From Eutreptiella sp. 'Long Island Sound 2002' (lineage: Eukaryota > Euglenozoa > Euglenophyceae > Eutreptiales > Eutreptiaceae): DNA of 64,000 nucleotides. Below are positions 20,563-31,106 of this stretch, piece after piece (positions within the stretch are counted from its first letter, which is position 1; every line of letters starts with the position of its first letter). The DNA lies in the NCBI GenBank assembly GCA_964036045.1, contig OZ038384.1, positions 29,927,771-29,991,770 of the forward strand, read 5' to 3'. A model generated the notes under the pieces. That model was not told where the DNA came from, searched no databases, and was given only the letters and a program-made list of their open reading frames with translations. A program made the translations under genes and the position numbers.

Positions 20563-23500
20563 CGCGCCCTTCAGCATCTCAGAACTGCAACGCGCCCTAG
20601 ACCGCCTGAAGAAGGGGGTCGTGCCCGGCGTCGACGGTTTCCCGTCCGAAGCGTACCAACGCCTCACCCTGCCCGTCAAACGCCGCCTGGCAGCCCGCCT
20701 GTGGGACATCGTCACGGGCGCCACGCCCATCCCCCCTGAGTGGGCCAACCTGGTCCACCCCCTCTACAAAAAGGGTGACTGGGCGCAGCTGGGGAACTGG
20801 CGGCCCATAGTCTGCGCCACCACCGAGGTCAAGCTGGTGTGGACGCTCATCCTAGGCCGCATCGCGCCGGCGGTCTTCGCCCACGTGCCCGCAAGCATGT
20901 GGGGAGCCATGGCCGGCAGGTCCCCCCACGAGGCCATCTTGCTCCAGGACACCGCACTGGACATCAACCCCTACGAGATGATTATCGCCTCCCTCGATGT
21001 CCAAGGCGCGTTCCCCCACGCCCCACACCGGCTCCTCACGGAGGTATGGGATGCCATGGGCCTCCCATTCCTATCCTTCATGACCGGGTACATCCAGACC
21101 CGACTCTACGCCGTCATCACAGCCGCAGGCCTCACCCCCTGGACCGGCACAGACAGCGGGGTCCCCCAGAGAGGCGCCGAAGGCCCCTTCCTCTACCTCC
21201 TCGTCACCCTGCCACTGGCATTCGAGCTAGCACGGGTATACCCGGGGTACGCCCCATACCCGCTACGGTCCCCCCTCATCAACTTCGCGGACGACAACCT
21301 CCTGACTACGGCCACCCGCCACCGCGACCCTGAGAACGCAGGGCTACCAACGACCACCGAGCAAGCGTCCGCCATTCTCCAGCTCACCACAACCTACCTG
21401 GACGCCCACCAGCTCCTAGTGCACCCCCGCAAATCGGTCGGGCTGGCCGACGCCAAGACCCCCACCCCCCACATCCGGAAAGGCGAACCCCTACACCTGG
21501 AAGACACCAAAGTCCACCTGGGAGTCACACAGGCCACGCGGCACCACCACATCACACTCCCAAGCAAGCTAGAAGAGCGCCTCGCCCGGCTACCCCAAAT
21601 TGCCAGGGGGTACCTCCTGTCTACGCAGGGCCTGGCGTACTTCATGGAAGCGCTGCTCGACGCGGCCATCGGGTACCAAGCCCTGCACCTCCCGCGCCCC
21701 CAAGACGCCCTACGCCATGCTCGACAGCAAGTGACGAAGGCATGGGCGCAACACGGAGGCTGGCCCACGTCTTTCCCCAAGGAGGCCATGATGGCCCACT
21801 GGCGCTACTACGGAGACAATACAGGCGCCCTGGTCGATATGGCCTATGCCAAACAGGCAGCGCACCTCCTACACAGGGTGACACACAACCACCAACCTGA
21901 AGTTCGCGAGGCGGCAGCCATACGCATAAAAGAAGCGCAAATGGCCCGCAACACCTGCCCCTGGTGGATACTGACGCAACACGGCATCTCCACCTCCGTG
22001 GGCACTGGCATCTGGGCCCAGCTACAACTCCTCCTACCGCACCACACACACGCCATCCTGACAAACCACCACTGCGATCAACAGGGGCCACTCGTGGCCA
22101 CACACACCGACATCCACCGACACCCGGCAGGCGAGGTGGACACCCTGCGCCTCGTGGGGGCCACCGTCACCATAGTGTATATCACCCCAACACAGATGAA
22201 GATCATGGCCCAATGCGACGCCCACCACGCCCCGTTTCTTTCCGACCCACAATGGCCAGCACGCCACGTCTTCCAAGCGTACCTCCGCGCATGTGCTACG
22301 AAGGCAGGGCGCGACATGCCGGGGCCCAAGGACATCGACACGGCGTACACAGCCTTCCAGCGCCAGCACCCCCGGCCCCGCCCGAGCGAGCACGAGACCC
22401 CCAACGACGGCGGCACGACGCGGGAGGAGCCCACCCCGTCAGCCGAAAACTGGACACCACCCACCATCCTGCTACTAGCACCAAACGGCCACAAACATGC
22501 TACCCGCACTGTCCAGCGACACCATGCCCCTGGTCCATCCCCAAACACAATGCACCGGAGACCGATGTACCACCAGTCGGACACAGTGACCAGGGCATAC
22601 CACGCACGTGCTGGCACTGCGGCCCGGCAGCCCTCGACACTCCGTGGCCCCTGCTTCACCTCATCTCCACCCACTACCACACCCCCACGGCCGCCGCCAC
22701 CGCCGACCAGCAGGCATGGCTCTCCCCCTGGTTTCACACGGTACCCCCAGACCACCCGGCGCACGTAGCCTGGACCCGAACACCCACGGCGACATGGACG
22801 TTCACCAACGAGCGGGTAGACCCGGACAGCGTGGCCATAGAGTACGACCGCTGCGACCCGCACCGGGCAGGACCTCAGGAGGCACCCATGCGCCCCCTAC
22901 AGCACAAATGCCCCACGCTCCGCGGCGACAAAGACGAGAAGGGGCGGCGACAGACCATCACGTGCCAGAAGTTCCACCCCAATACGGGATACCTCTTCCA
23001 CCTGATGTACGCGTATATCACCCAGGGGCGCCCAGACAGGGGCCTCCTCCGCCTCATCCCACGAGCCCAGGCCATCATCACCCAGGGGATAGGCGTCTAT
23101 GCAGCGCCACTACTGCAACCAACGCAAATCACCGCCAGAACCGCCCAGGGGAACCCCATCTACGTTTATCACCCCACAGCAATTGCCCGCCTACCCACAC
23201 CCAGCGACACCGACATCATCTACTTCACTGACGCATCCGGCACCTAGCAACACACCCCCACGGTCGGTTGCGCCTCCGTGCGCATCACTCGGCACGCGGA
23301 CGGCCTCCATGTGGAACACCACACCGGGGCCACCATCTTTGGGGCTTCCTCCCACGGCGAACTGCGCACCATGACAGACGCCATCAGCGCCACACCGCCA
23401 CCCACGACGATCCGGCCCCGCAACATTTGGGCAGTCGTGGACGCCACGGTTGACATCAACCTCACCAGGCGCCTTGCGGACCTGCCCCTCCACAAAGCAC

Positions 23501-24444
23501 TCGAGTCCGGCCTCACCACGCAAGCGTTGGGACTATGGATGGCCTTCAAGGGCATGCACCCCCAAGACGCCCTACACATCGTCAAACAGGAGTCACACCG
23601 CTACGCATACGGCAATGGACGCGCAGACACGCAGGCCAAACACCAGAACACCAACCACAGCCCAGGGCTCGAACACGTGCGACTGGACACCCCACACCAC
23701 AGCCACCTGCAGCACCTGCCCCCGATACCCCCGGCCACACAGCCCCCCCAATGGATGCCCGAGGACACGCCGTACACGGATCGAGACAAGCAGTACCACT
23801 ACCCCACACCCATCCAGCAACTGGCCACCACACTGGGCCACCCAGCGAACACCGAACTCCTCCGACGCCTCGAAGACTCCGTCCACACCCCCCTCTACTA
23901 CTCCGCCCTGCGCCCGGATAAGCCCCCAGCACACCTGCAAAAGCCCCGACTCCAACTCGCCCTCGAACAGCTTCCCCTTCTCACCCGATACCACCGATGG
24001 TATGCGCGCCGCTCGATCCACGTCCCCGCAGGATACACCAAATGCATCTGCAGCCACACGGAAGAAGAAACCTGGGACCACTTCAAGGTGTGCCCCCTGT
24101 ACAGAGGACTGGACACCCTCACAGACTGGAACCCAACCCACACCATCGCACAGCACGCCGGATGGCTGACGCAGTTCCCGGCGACCCAGCAACTCACCAC
24201 CGTCCTCAAGCAGACGGAGGTACTCGAGGCGGTCCGCAGGGGACTCGTCCCCACTGCCGTCTACACCTTGCTATGCACCCACGCGGAAGACCCCCAGGCC
24301 ACGGCGGCGCACATGCAGCGGACGGCCGTTGCCAAGACGGCCTAGCAGCTCACATACCGCACCCACAAATACCTGCAGCATGCAGCAACCCTGCCCCAAA
24401 CAGACCAAGCCCACCTCCTCAAACTCCTGTTCTACCAACCATGA
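20563..24444 (+). pseudogene. LINE ORF A: reverse transcriptase, RNase H and CCHC finger
   Basis: RT part (frame of 20621, open from 20563): N-terminal VVPGVDGFPSE, a YKKGDWAQLGNWRPI block, motif A with SLDVQGAF near 20991, GVPQRGAEGP, and the FADD active site at 21284-21295. A frameshift near 22500-22600 moves to the frame that holds a CWHCGP segment and then RNase H: FTDASGT near 23225 and QESHRYAYGNGRAD near 23590. A finger follows at 24043-24096 (CICSHTEEETWDHFKVC), typical of the region after RT/RNase H in LINEs. TAG codons interrupt it at 23245 and 24343; alignment to the minus-strand copy continues through both. The final TGA is at 24442. The copy is not functional as it stands. Confidence 0.85.
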
Positions 24445-24459
24445 GAACCTACCCCGTGA

Positions 24460-26560
24460 CATACCAACACGGAACCCCCACCACGTCTACACACCGTCCA
24501 CCGAACACAGCACTGGCACAGCACACACGGGCACCACAGGCACCGCACACACTCCCACCAGCATGCGCGCGCCACCAGCCCCCATCCCCCCACGCCGCCG
24601 TCCGTCCACAGGTACCACCAACCGCCAGCCACCGCATGTCCCCTCTGCGTTCGCCAGCGGCTACCACAGACAGCCCTGCCCTGCAACCCAGACCACTGGG
24701 TCTGCCTGGGAGCCGCGCACTGCCTCACCCACTGCCCCCACTGCGGGGACCTCAACCCCCACCACCGCGAGCGGCCCGCGGCCCCAGCCGCACCCCCCCT
24801 TGCCAGCCACCCCAGCTTCTTTGGGTTCCTCACCGACACCCTCTGGGACCACCTGGGAGGGTACTACGTGGCGGACGCGGCGGACCACGCATGGACCATA
24901 GCCTTGGCCACGGGCAGCACACCCCTGCCCCCGCACAGCCCACCCCTACGCCACAGCGGAGGCGGCTTGAACGTGTCGGCCCGCCACATCCTCCTCACCC
25001 TATACCTCCACCACCGTGACCTACACCTCCCAGACCCACAACTCTCGGGCCCCCAAGCAGCAGCCCTGACGCCAGAAGCGTGGGCCGACACGGCACCAGA
25101 AGAGATAGCAGCCTACCTCCGCATCACTTGCCGCCGGCTCAACAACGCCCTCGGCCGACGGAAGGGAACACCTTACCCACTCAGCGCACTCCTGTACCCG
25201 GCACACCAGCCCCACCCCGGACAACAGAAGCCCCCGGAGGGCTGGGCGTCTTTTTGGGACGCCAACCTGGCCGCCCCCGCCGAGGCCACCGCCACACCGA
25301 TGGGCCTCACGGACCAGGAAACCTACGTCAGAGGCCTCAAGACGAGCCTCCAAGAGGCACACCGCTGGCACGCCCGCTCCCCGTCGCCCCCACGGGGACA
25401 GGGGGGTTCACCCGCCCACGACACCCACCAGGCCAAGAAGACCAAGACAGGTCAGGGGGCCCGCCAACGCGCCCGCCAGCAGGGCGCGACGCCCCGACCA
25501 GGGCCCGGGTCCAGCCACACCGCACCACCCCATGCCCAGACCCCCGGGGCACACCAGCAACACCGCCACCGCCAGCGCCCACCACCACCACCGTACCGCA
25601 GCACCCAAACCCTGCAGCCCAGTCAGCCACCACCGCCCACACACGTCCACACCATGCCAGGACCACCATACGCGCAGAGCCAGGGGACATGGCACCACCA
25701 ACACCGCCACCACGCCCCCTTCCCTCCCAACCCCTACCCCCTAATGCCCCCATGCTACAGCGACCCCCACCAGCTACATCCCCACCACGCCCCAGCACAA
25801 CCAGGCCCCACGAACCACCCACCCCACATAGCGCACATCACCGCACCACACCATCACATATTCCACCACCACCAGCCCCTGCCACCACACCCACCAACGC
25901 CGGGGTGCCACACACAACCAGCACACCCTCAACACCACCACCACGCGGTCCAGCACCACCCGCCGCCCCTGCTACACGGGCCCACGACGGACGAGCCACG
26001 GTACACCCGCACGGACCCGCGAGGAGCCGCGCACGCACGCCAGCAACACCAGGGCCTAGTAGGAGCGCCCCACCACCACCAGAGCCCCCCCGACCACACC
26101 CCATACCAGCAAGCACCATCCACCAGCAGCCACCCATTACATACGGACCACAGCCCCAACCGGAAGCTCATGCGGCCACCTCCCACCCACACCCCGGCAC
26201 CACAACCAGTCAAGAACCGCAAGGGCCGCACGGCGCACACACGCAACACCCACACGACCCACAGGGACGCCCAGACCCCCAGCCAGCACAACACGCACCC
26301 CCGCCCCCCCCACCACCAACAGCGCCACCCCCACACCACCCCCCCCCCGCCCCCCCCCGAGACCAGGCCACGGACGCAACACGCGGCAGCCAGCACCAGC
26401 CAATTGACATCGATACCCCCGCCGACATACGCCACTGCGAATCCCCCCTCCCGCGACCGCCACAAGAGACCCCATCACTGGACCCCACGCGCGACAACGA
26501 CGACCACCCCCCCCAACCCACACCACCCCCCCATCACACCCCGCACTGCCAGCCGCCGCA
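24460..26560 (+). pseudogene. LINE ORF B, N-terminal part: RING-like finger, shared domain, Pro/His-rich region
   Basis: Open frame with no obvious ATG near its start. At 24637 onward the cysteine/histidine pattern CPLC, CNPDHWVC, AAHC, CPHC resembles a RING or PHD-like zinc finger. About residues 60-180 after it lies a domain also found in the minus-strand LINE (here GGYYVADAADHAWTIAL and then SARHILLTLYLHHRDLHLP; there GWLVGDAEWAMGIARG and TERLMAAYLTWRG). The remainder to about 26560 is low-complexity Pro/His/Thr/Gln. Function unknown; RING-like fingers often bind proteins or nucleic acids. The protease-like domain follows in another frame, so a frameshift separates them. Confidence 0.55.
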
Positions 26561-27661
26561 ACGGCCGAACCCTACGCCCTACACAACCCCACAGCGGTAC
26601 GGCAGCACCTCCGGGGACTCGGGACACAGGACGTCGTGCTGTGCCTCCGCACCTCCGGCACCAACACCCCCATCCGGGCGGCCACCCTGGTCCAGGCGGC
26701 CACCCTGGGGGAAGGCGTCAGAGACTTCCTCTTCGACGCCTTCCTCCACGTCGCCCGGCACGACCGCCCTTCACGCGCCACCCCAGATGGCGAGAGCCCG
26801 CCCCCAACGGGGAGCCGGATCTGGGTGCCCCCCATCGACAGGGGGCGACACCTAGTCGGACACCCCGTGCCGGGGCGGGTGGACACCAAGGGCCGCACCC
26901 GCTACCACGAGCCCGACATGGCCCACCCCCCACCCGGCGCCACCCCCGACAACACCAACGAGTGGGAGCGGGAAACATGGGTAGCCCGGATGGCCTCCCT
27001 GAGCAACTTCCGGCACCACGTCCCGGGGGACATCTCCACCCCCGACGAGCAGCAGCCAGCCCCCTCCACGTACATGACCCTCATGTACAATCTGCACTAC
27101 ACCCTCCCCACCACCCACTACCACGCACCCACTGACCACTGGGTGCTACACTGCACCGACTCCCTCCTCCCCGCCGACTACGCCCCGCCCCCACACAACC
27201 CAGGCCCCGACACGTACGCCAGGGGGGACGACCCGGACGACCCCCACATCTGGGGCACGTGGGAACGCAAATCCCTGGACACGCTGCTCTCCATCCGCAG
27301 CGGCCACCAGGGCCTTGGTAGGGCGATGTATTGCCTCGCCAAGTGGACCCAACGGACCTGGGGGATCCCCACGGACCGATGGGTGTGGGTGGTCACGCTG
27401 CACCCCCAGCAGAGGGAAGCCCCCCCACACCGCAGGGGACCCACCCCCCCACGCCCCACCACCCTACAACTCTGCCCATACATGGTGGCAGCCTGCCTCA
27501 TGACGCTGCTGCGGCCGGGCCCAGACACCCCCGCCCAAAACTACCCCCACCTCACAGAGGAGGACATGCCTGGCATCCAGCGATGCTTCTTCCAGACCCT
27601 CGACTACCTCCAGCAAACACACCCGCACGTCCTGGAGCAGATATGGCCACCCCCCGGGTAA
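26561..27661 (+). CDS. LINE ORF B, clan CE-like cysteine protease domain
   Basis: Likely a peptidase-like domain of the Ulp1/adenain type. Key residues: His in DHWVLHCTDS (codon 27137), Asp in the same motif (27158), a Gln in HPQQREAP, and Cys in LQLCPYMVAA (27473). The order His-Asp-(Gln)-Cys and the sequence context of the Cys fit clan CE. The His-to-Asp spacing is only 7 residues, shorter than in yeast Ulp1, so the assignment is tentative. The minus-strand LINE has the same domain (NHWSLEAVDS, NLCPVFAIHQ). N-terminal to the His both share an IWVP/VWVP region. Ulp1-like proteases are known in some LINEs and DNA transposons; a role in element-protein processing or SUMO removal is inference. 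It ends at TAA 27659. Confidence 0.5.
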   Translation, partial: TAEPYALHNPTAVRQHLRGLGTQDVVLCLRTSGTNTPIRAATLVQAATLGEGVRDFLFDAFLHVARHDRPSRATPDGESPPPTGSRIWVPPIDRGRHLVGHPVPGRVDTKGRTRYHEPDMAHPPPGATPDNTNEWERETWVARMASLSNFRHHVPGDISTPDEQQPAPSTYMTLMYNLHYTLPTTHYHAPTDHWVLHCTDSLLPADYAPPPHNPGPDTYARGDDPDDPHIWGTWERKSLDTLLSIRSGHQGLGRAMYCLAKWTQRTWGIPTDRWVWVVTLHPQQREAPPHRRGPTPPRPTTLQLCPYMVAACLMTLLRPGPDTPAQNYPHLTEEDMPGIQRCFFQTLDYLQQTHPHVLEQIWPPPG

Positions 27662-29116
27662 CCCACGTGCCCGCGCAGCCGAGACAACGCCGCCACACCA
27701 GCACCAGCACGCACGGATCACCAGGGAAAACGCGCGCACACGCCCGGTGCCCGAACCTGCACCCTCGTTCTGGCTACTTACAGGACCCAGCATCATACGC
27801 CCGCCCCCGAAGCCCAGGACCCTCCGCCGTCTCCCACAGCCCTCTCCTCCGCCTCCGACTCCACAACCTCCACCAGCACGACCACCTCATCCACCACCAC
27901 CACCACGTCCTCATCCAGCACTCCAACCCCCAGGCCGCGAGGGACACCTCCCAAACGGGCCCCCAAACCCGCCCCCACCGCGAGCAACCCCACCGCCGCC
28001 AAGGCTCCCGCCCCGACGAAGCCCACACCCACGACCCAGCCGAAACCCAAGACCGCCGCCAAACAGCCACCCAAACCCGTCAGCGCGCCACGAACGCAAC
28101 CCGCAGCCAAGCCCAAACCCAAGTCCAAACCCGGCAACACGACGGCAGCGCAAGCCCGGCCCCCCGAGGACGTCCTCTCTGACATTCGGCCCCAGCCGTC
28201 CCAGGCCCGGAGGCAGCAGCGCCCAGCACGGCGCCCCCCCACCGTCACCGACGCCGCCGCCATTACCTTCACAGCGGAGCGCGCCGCGGCCGAAGCACGA
28301 CGCACCTCGTCCCGCCACCTCTCAAAGCCCACACCCCAGGCCCACGGACCGCCCCCGACCAGGCCAGAACGACGCCAGGGTCAGCCAGCAGCGCCCCCGC
28401 CCCCCTACCAACCCTGGATGACAGCCCACATGCAGCGAATGCCCCACTACCGCCGCCGCCGCGAGTCCCCGCCCAACTCCGAGGCGGAGACCGTGCGCGC
28501 ACACCCGCGGGTCCACATCCGCGCGCGCCCCCACTCCCCGGGCACCCCCACGGAACAGGACTACGAGGAATCCCCCAGGCCCGCCGCCGCACCTGGTCCC
28601 CACGACCCCGTCACACCCACCCACGCCCACTCCTCCGCCCAAGACCGCAGGCCCGCCCAGGGACAGTGGTGGCAGCGCTGGACCCACACGCAGCTCTGGG
28701 AGCTGCGAAAGTGGGCCCGGGGAGAGCCCTCCCTCGAGGGCCTGGTCCATCGGCCCCGCAAGCGGTCGGTGGAGAACTGCCGCCTCCGGCCGGCGGGGGG
28801 GTGGATGCCGCAGGCCGCATGGGAAGCCATGCTGGCCGATGCGCTCCAGCCACTGGGAGTCCACCCCCGCAACCTCCGCGCGCCCCGGGACCACCAGTAT
28901 GTCCTTAGGCGCCTGCGGGAGACCCTCCAGGAGACACAGCGAGACGGCATCCGCCTGTGGGACATCACCCAAAGCCCAGCCCCGCACAAACACACCCCCT
29001 CACCACCCCACAAGCGTCGGCGCACCGACACCGGCGGCACCCACAGCACCCCAGGAGCCCTGCGCACCACACACCACGATGCGCCTGACCCCCCGGCCAG
29101 CGGTGCCGCCACCTAA
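27662..29116 (+). CDS. LINE ORF B, Ser/Thr- and Lys/Pro/Ala-rich tail with conserved end domain
   Basis: The frame of the protease continues open after its TAA for about 485 codons. First there is a Ser/Thr run (near 27850-27930), then a histone H1-like Lys/Pro/Ala-rich stretch (near 27950-28140, units such as KPKPKSKPG), then an Arg-rich part. A compact domain follows at about 28660-28980 (WELRKWARG, LQPLGVHPRN, IRLWDI). That last domain resembles 59470-59790 of the minus-strand LINE (MGAYSPDEMN, HNIWNI). The first in-frame ATG is at 28418, so the upper part was probably translated as a continuation of the protease ORF before the TAA arose. Nucleic-acid binding by the basic part is inference. 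Confidence 0.45.
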   Translation, partial: PTCPRSRDNAATPAPARTDHQGKRAHTPGARTCTLVLATYRTQHHTPAPEAQDPPPSPTALSSASDSTTSTSTTTSSTTTTTSSSSTPTPRPRGTPPKRAPKPAPTASNPTAAKAPAPTKPTPTTQPKPKTAAKQPPKPVSAPRTQPAAKPKPKSKPGNTTAAQARPPEDVLSDIRPQPSQARRQQRPARRPPTVTDAAAITFTAERAAAEARRTSSRHLSKPTPQAHGPPPTRPERRQGQPAAPPPPYQPWMTAHMQRMPHYRRRRESPPNSEAETVRAHPRVHIRARPHSPGTPTEQDYEESPRPAAAPGPHDPVTPTHAHSSAQDRRPAQGQWWQRWTHTQLWELRKWARGEPSLEGLVHRPRKRSVENCRLRPAGGWMPQAAWEAMLADALQPLGVHPRNLRAPRDHQYVLRRLRETLQETQRDGIRLWDITQSPAPHKHTPSPPHKRRRTDTGGTHSTPGALRTTHHDAPDPPASGAAT

Positions 29117-29693
29117 CCCCGTTACCCAGCAAACCACCACCACGGGGCGCCACGCCAGGCCCCGCCCAGAAGTCACCAAACGAACCGGACGCCGAAGGAC
29201 GCCAACGCACACAACAACGGGCACCACTACGCCCAAAGGCACCGAACCCAGGCCCGCTACCGTCGCAACCGCCTAACCGAGCCAAAACCCAAACACAAAT
29301 CAAACCCGAGCCACACCCCGAAACCGCTAACCCTTGACTCCTAACCAGGCCCGCCGAGGGAACAACGTAAACACAGCCCACACCCACAGCCCACACAGCC
29401 GCCTAACCAGCCAGCTCCAGAAGCAAAGAGACACCTCACCAAACCCACCCTGACCCAAACCCGTGTACATCAGGACGCGCGAGCCGCACCCCGGGGGCGC
29501 GACTGCCGCCACAGCACCGACGACACGCGCCAGAGGACACAACACTATTGCACCGCTGCACCAGCTGCCCGTGTCTGTGCCTGCAGTGTACACGCGCCCC
29601 TGTTTTTCTTTTTCTTAAGAAAAAAAAACGAAAATTAGGGGGGGAGGAAGAGGGACACAACCACCCATGGCACACGCGCACCGCACACAGCGC
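29117..29693 (+). other. LINE 3' region with an A/T palindrome
   Basis: No credible coding frame. At about 29600-29632 a poly-T-rich stretch with TTTCTTAAGAAA is followed by a run of A, forming a near-perfect inverted repeat in otherwise C-rich sequence. This could be an old poly-A tail paired with its complement, or a structural element in the 3' UTR. Confidence 0.4.
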
Positions 29694-29888
29694 GCACACC
29701 GGTGAACGGGAGCCAGGTGGCCCAGGACACCGCACACGCAACACACCACACCGAGCGAGCACACCGGTGAACAGGAGCCAAGTGGCCCAGGACACCGCAG
29801 ACGCAACACAGCAAACCGCGCGGGCACACCGGTGAACAGGAGCCAAGCAGCCCAGGACACTGCACACACGTAGGGCGGCCGAGGGACA
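29694..29888 (+). repeat. Three tandem 65-bp units in LINE 3' region
   Basis: Units begin at 29694, 29759 and 29824 with GCACACCGGTGAAC and contain GGAGCCA and CCCAGGACAC. The spacing is exactly 65 bases, which is not a multiple of three. No coding role is apparent. The minus-strand LINE also has tandem repeats in its presumed 3' region. Confidence 0.8.
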
Positions 29889-30439
29889 GGAAAGAACCAA
29901 TACCCCATGGGTCGGACACACTGGGGCGACCCAGCCGACCCACCGGGCCAGTGGCAGGAGCGGTACTCCAAGGCCACTGGTCCGAGCCCGGCCAGGCTGC
30001 ATCGGGGACCGTGGCAATCGTCACCCGGAGCCATGGAAGCAACCGGTGACAGGCGAGCCGGTACACAGTCCAGGAGGGGGTCACCTGCCAAGCAGTGTGG
30101 CCCCGCAACTCAAACCACAAGGGTGGGGCGGTCCTACCGTAGACTAGCGGGAGCAATACCCCTTGTGGTGAGAGATACTCCAGACGGCTGGGCAGCCCCC
30201 CAGAGCTGCCGCCCAAAGGAGGGGGCATGTGGCCCTACCCATGGACACATGTGGGGACACCCTCCCACCTGGGACACATGGACCGGGTGGCCGCGACTAT
30301 GCCTTCCCAAGCACATGCGGGAGCGGCTCAAGAGGCACCTGACATAGGGCAGTGGGAGGGACACGACGTCCCCTTGGTAAGACCTTCTTCCTGCAAAGTC
30401 AAAGGAGGCATCCCGAGCTCCCGAAGAAACCTACCTACC
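29889..30439 (+). other. Unassigned sequence at the 3' end of the plus-strand LINE
   Basis: I see no domain-bearing frame and no repeat shared elsewhere in the window. The C-over-G bias weakens here compared with the LINE body, so the LINE could end within this stretch and the rest could be something else. The B-type LTR resumes at 30440. Confidence 0.4.
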
Positions 30440-30640
30440 TCCATTTGTGATTGAATCTATGTGTATAAACCTGCTTTGTCTATCTGCAGCCCTTCTGTGT
30501 TACACTGGATTCCAAAACCAATCATTGATTCGATCCACATCCTGTTCTTGCTCTACTTGCTGCTTTGGTTTGGGTTTTCAACTACAAAACCTGCAGGATT
30601 TCATCAAAATATCTAGGGCATAATTCAAGGACATCTTTCT
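30440..30640 (+). repeat. 3' end of a family B LTR
   Basis: Matches 44570-44770 of the right LTR of the complete B element, ending at the same ACATCTTTCT. The first part of this LTR is at 20527-20562, on the other side of the LINE. Immediately downstream is the C-terminal part of a gag, with no primer-binding site, so the internal 5' region has been deleted. Confidence 0.85.
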
Positions 30641-31106
30641 CGAGTGCTACCACAAGCAACGCCTCTCGGCAAAGCTTAACAACGAGAACGGCAGTGGCAA
30701 GGGCAGTGGCAAGGGAAACGCCGACCAGGAGAGTGGCAACGGCAAGTCCAAAGGCCGTGGCAAAGGCCAAGAGAAGGGCAAAGGTGGACGAGGAGGCTCT
30801 GACCGCAAGCCTGCCAAGGACAAGAATGCGAACAAGTCCGGAGGGAACCCCAATCCTACACCAGGGGGGAAATCTGAGCCCTTTGGTGTGCAGCCAAATC
30901 CGGGGCCTACGGCCCGTTCCCAAACGCAAGCCAGACAAGAACAAGGGACTAAGCGTGCCAACGAGAATGGGGACCCGTCTAACGCCCGCAAACGTTCCCT
31001 CTTCATGCGTAGGGCGCGAAAGCTGCAGAAGAAGGGGTTTGATGTGATCTGCCCCGCGGAGTTCTGCCAGGGACGGCCCGCGAGATCTAAAGACCTGTTC
31101 TTCTGA
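30641..31106 (+). pseudogene. gag: Gag C-terminal remnant of element C
   Basis: Reading in the frame that starts ECYHKQRL, just after the LTR, gives the end of a zinc knuckle, a Lys/Gly-rich stretch (GSGKGSGKGN, KGRGKGQEKGK) and a basic C-terminus. This parallels the B gag after its CCHC knuckle (DECHIKKRESDKL, then GGKGGGKGG). The capsid region and N-terminus are missing. The frame leads directly into the protease, with a TGA at 31104 at the position of a Trp in B. Confidence 0.65.

Larger units (their letters stand above)
20563..30439 (+). mobile_element. 5'-truncated RNase H-type LINE, plus strand
   Basis: A non-LTR retrotransposon that starts inside the N-terminal part of RT, as expected for 5'-truncated LINE insertions. 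ORF A has RT, RNase H and a CCHC finger. ORF B has a RING-like finger, a conserved unknown domain, Pro/His-rich sequence, a His-Asp-Cys protease-like domain and a basic tail. The sense strand is very C-rich and G-poor throughout, unlike the flanking gypsy sequence; the related minus-strand LINE (to 64000) has the same bias on its own sense strand. It lies between the two ends of a B-type LTR. The 3' end is inferred from where LTR homology resumes. Confidence 0.8.
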
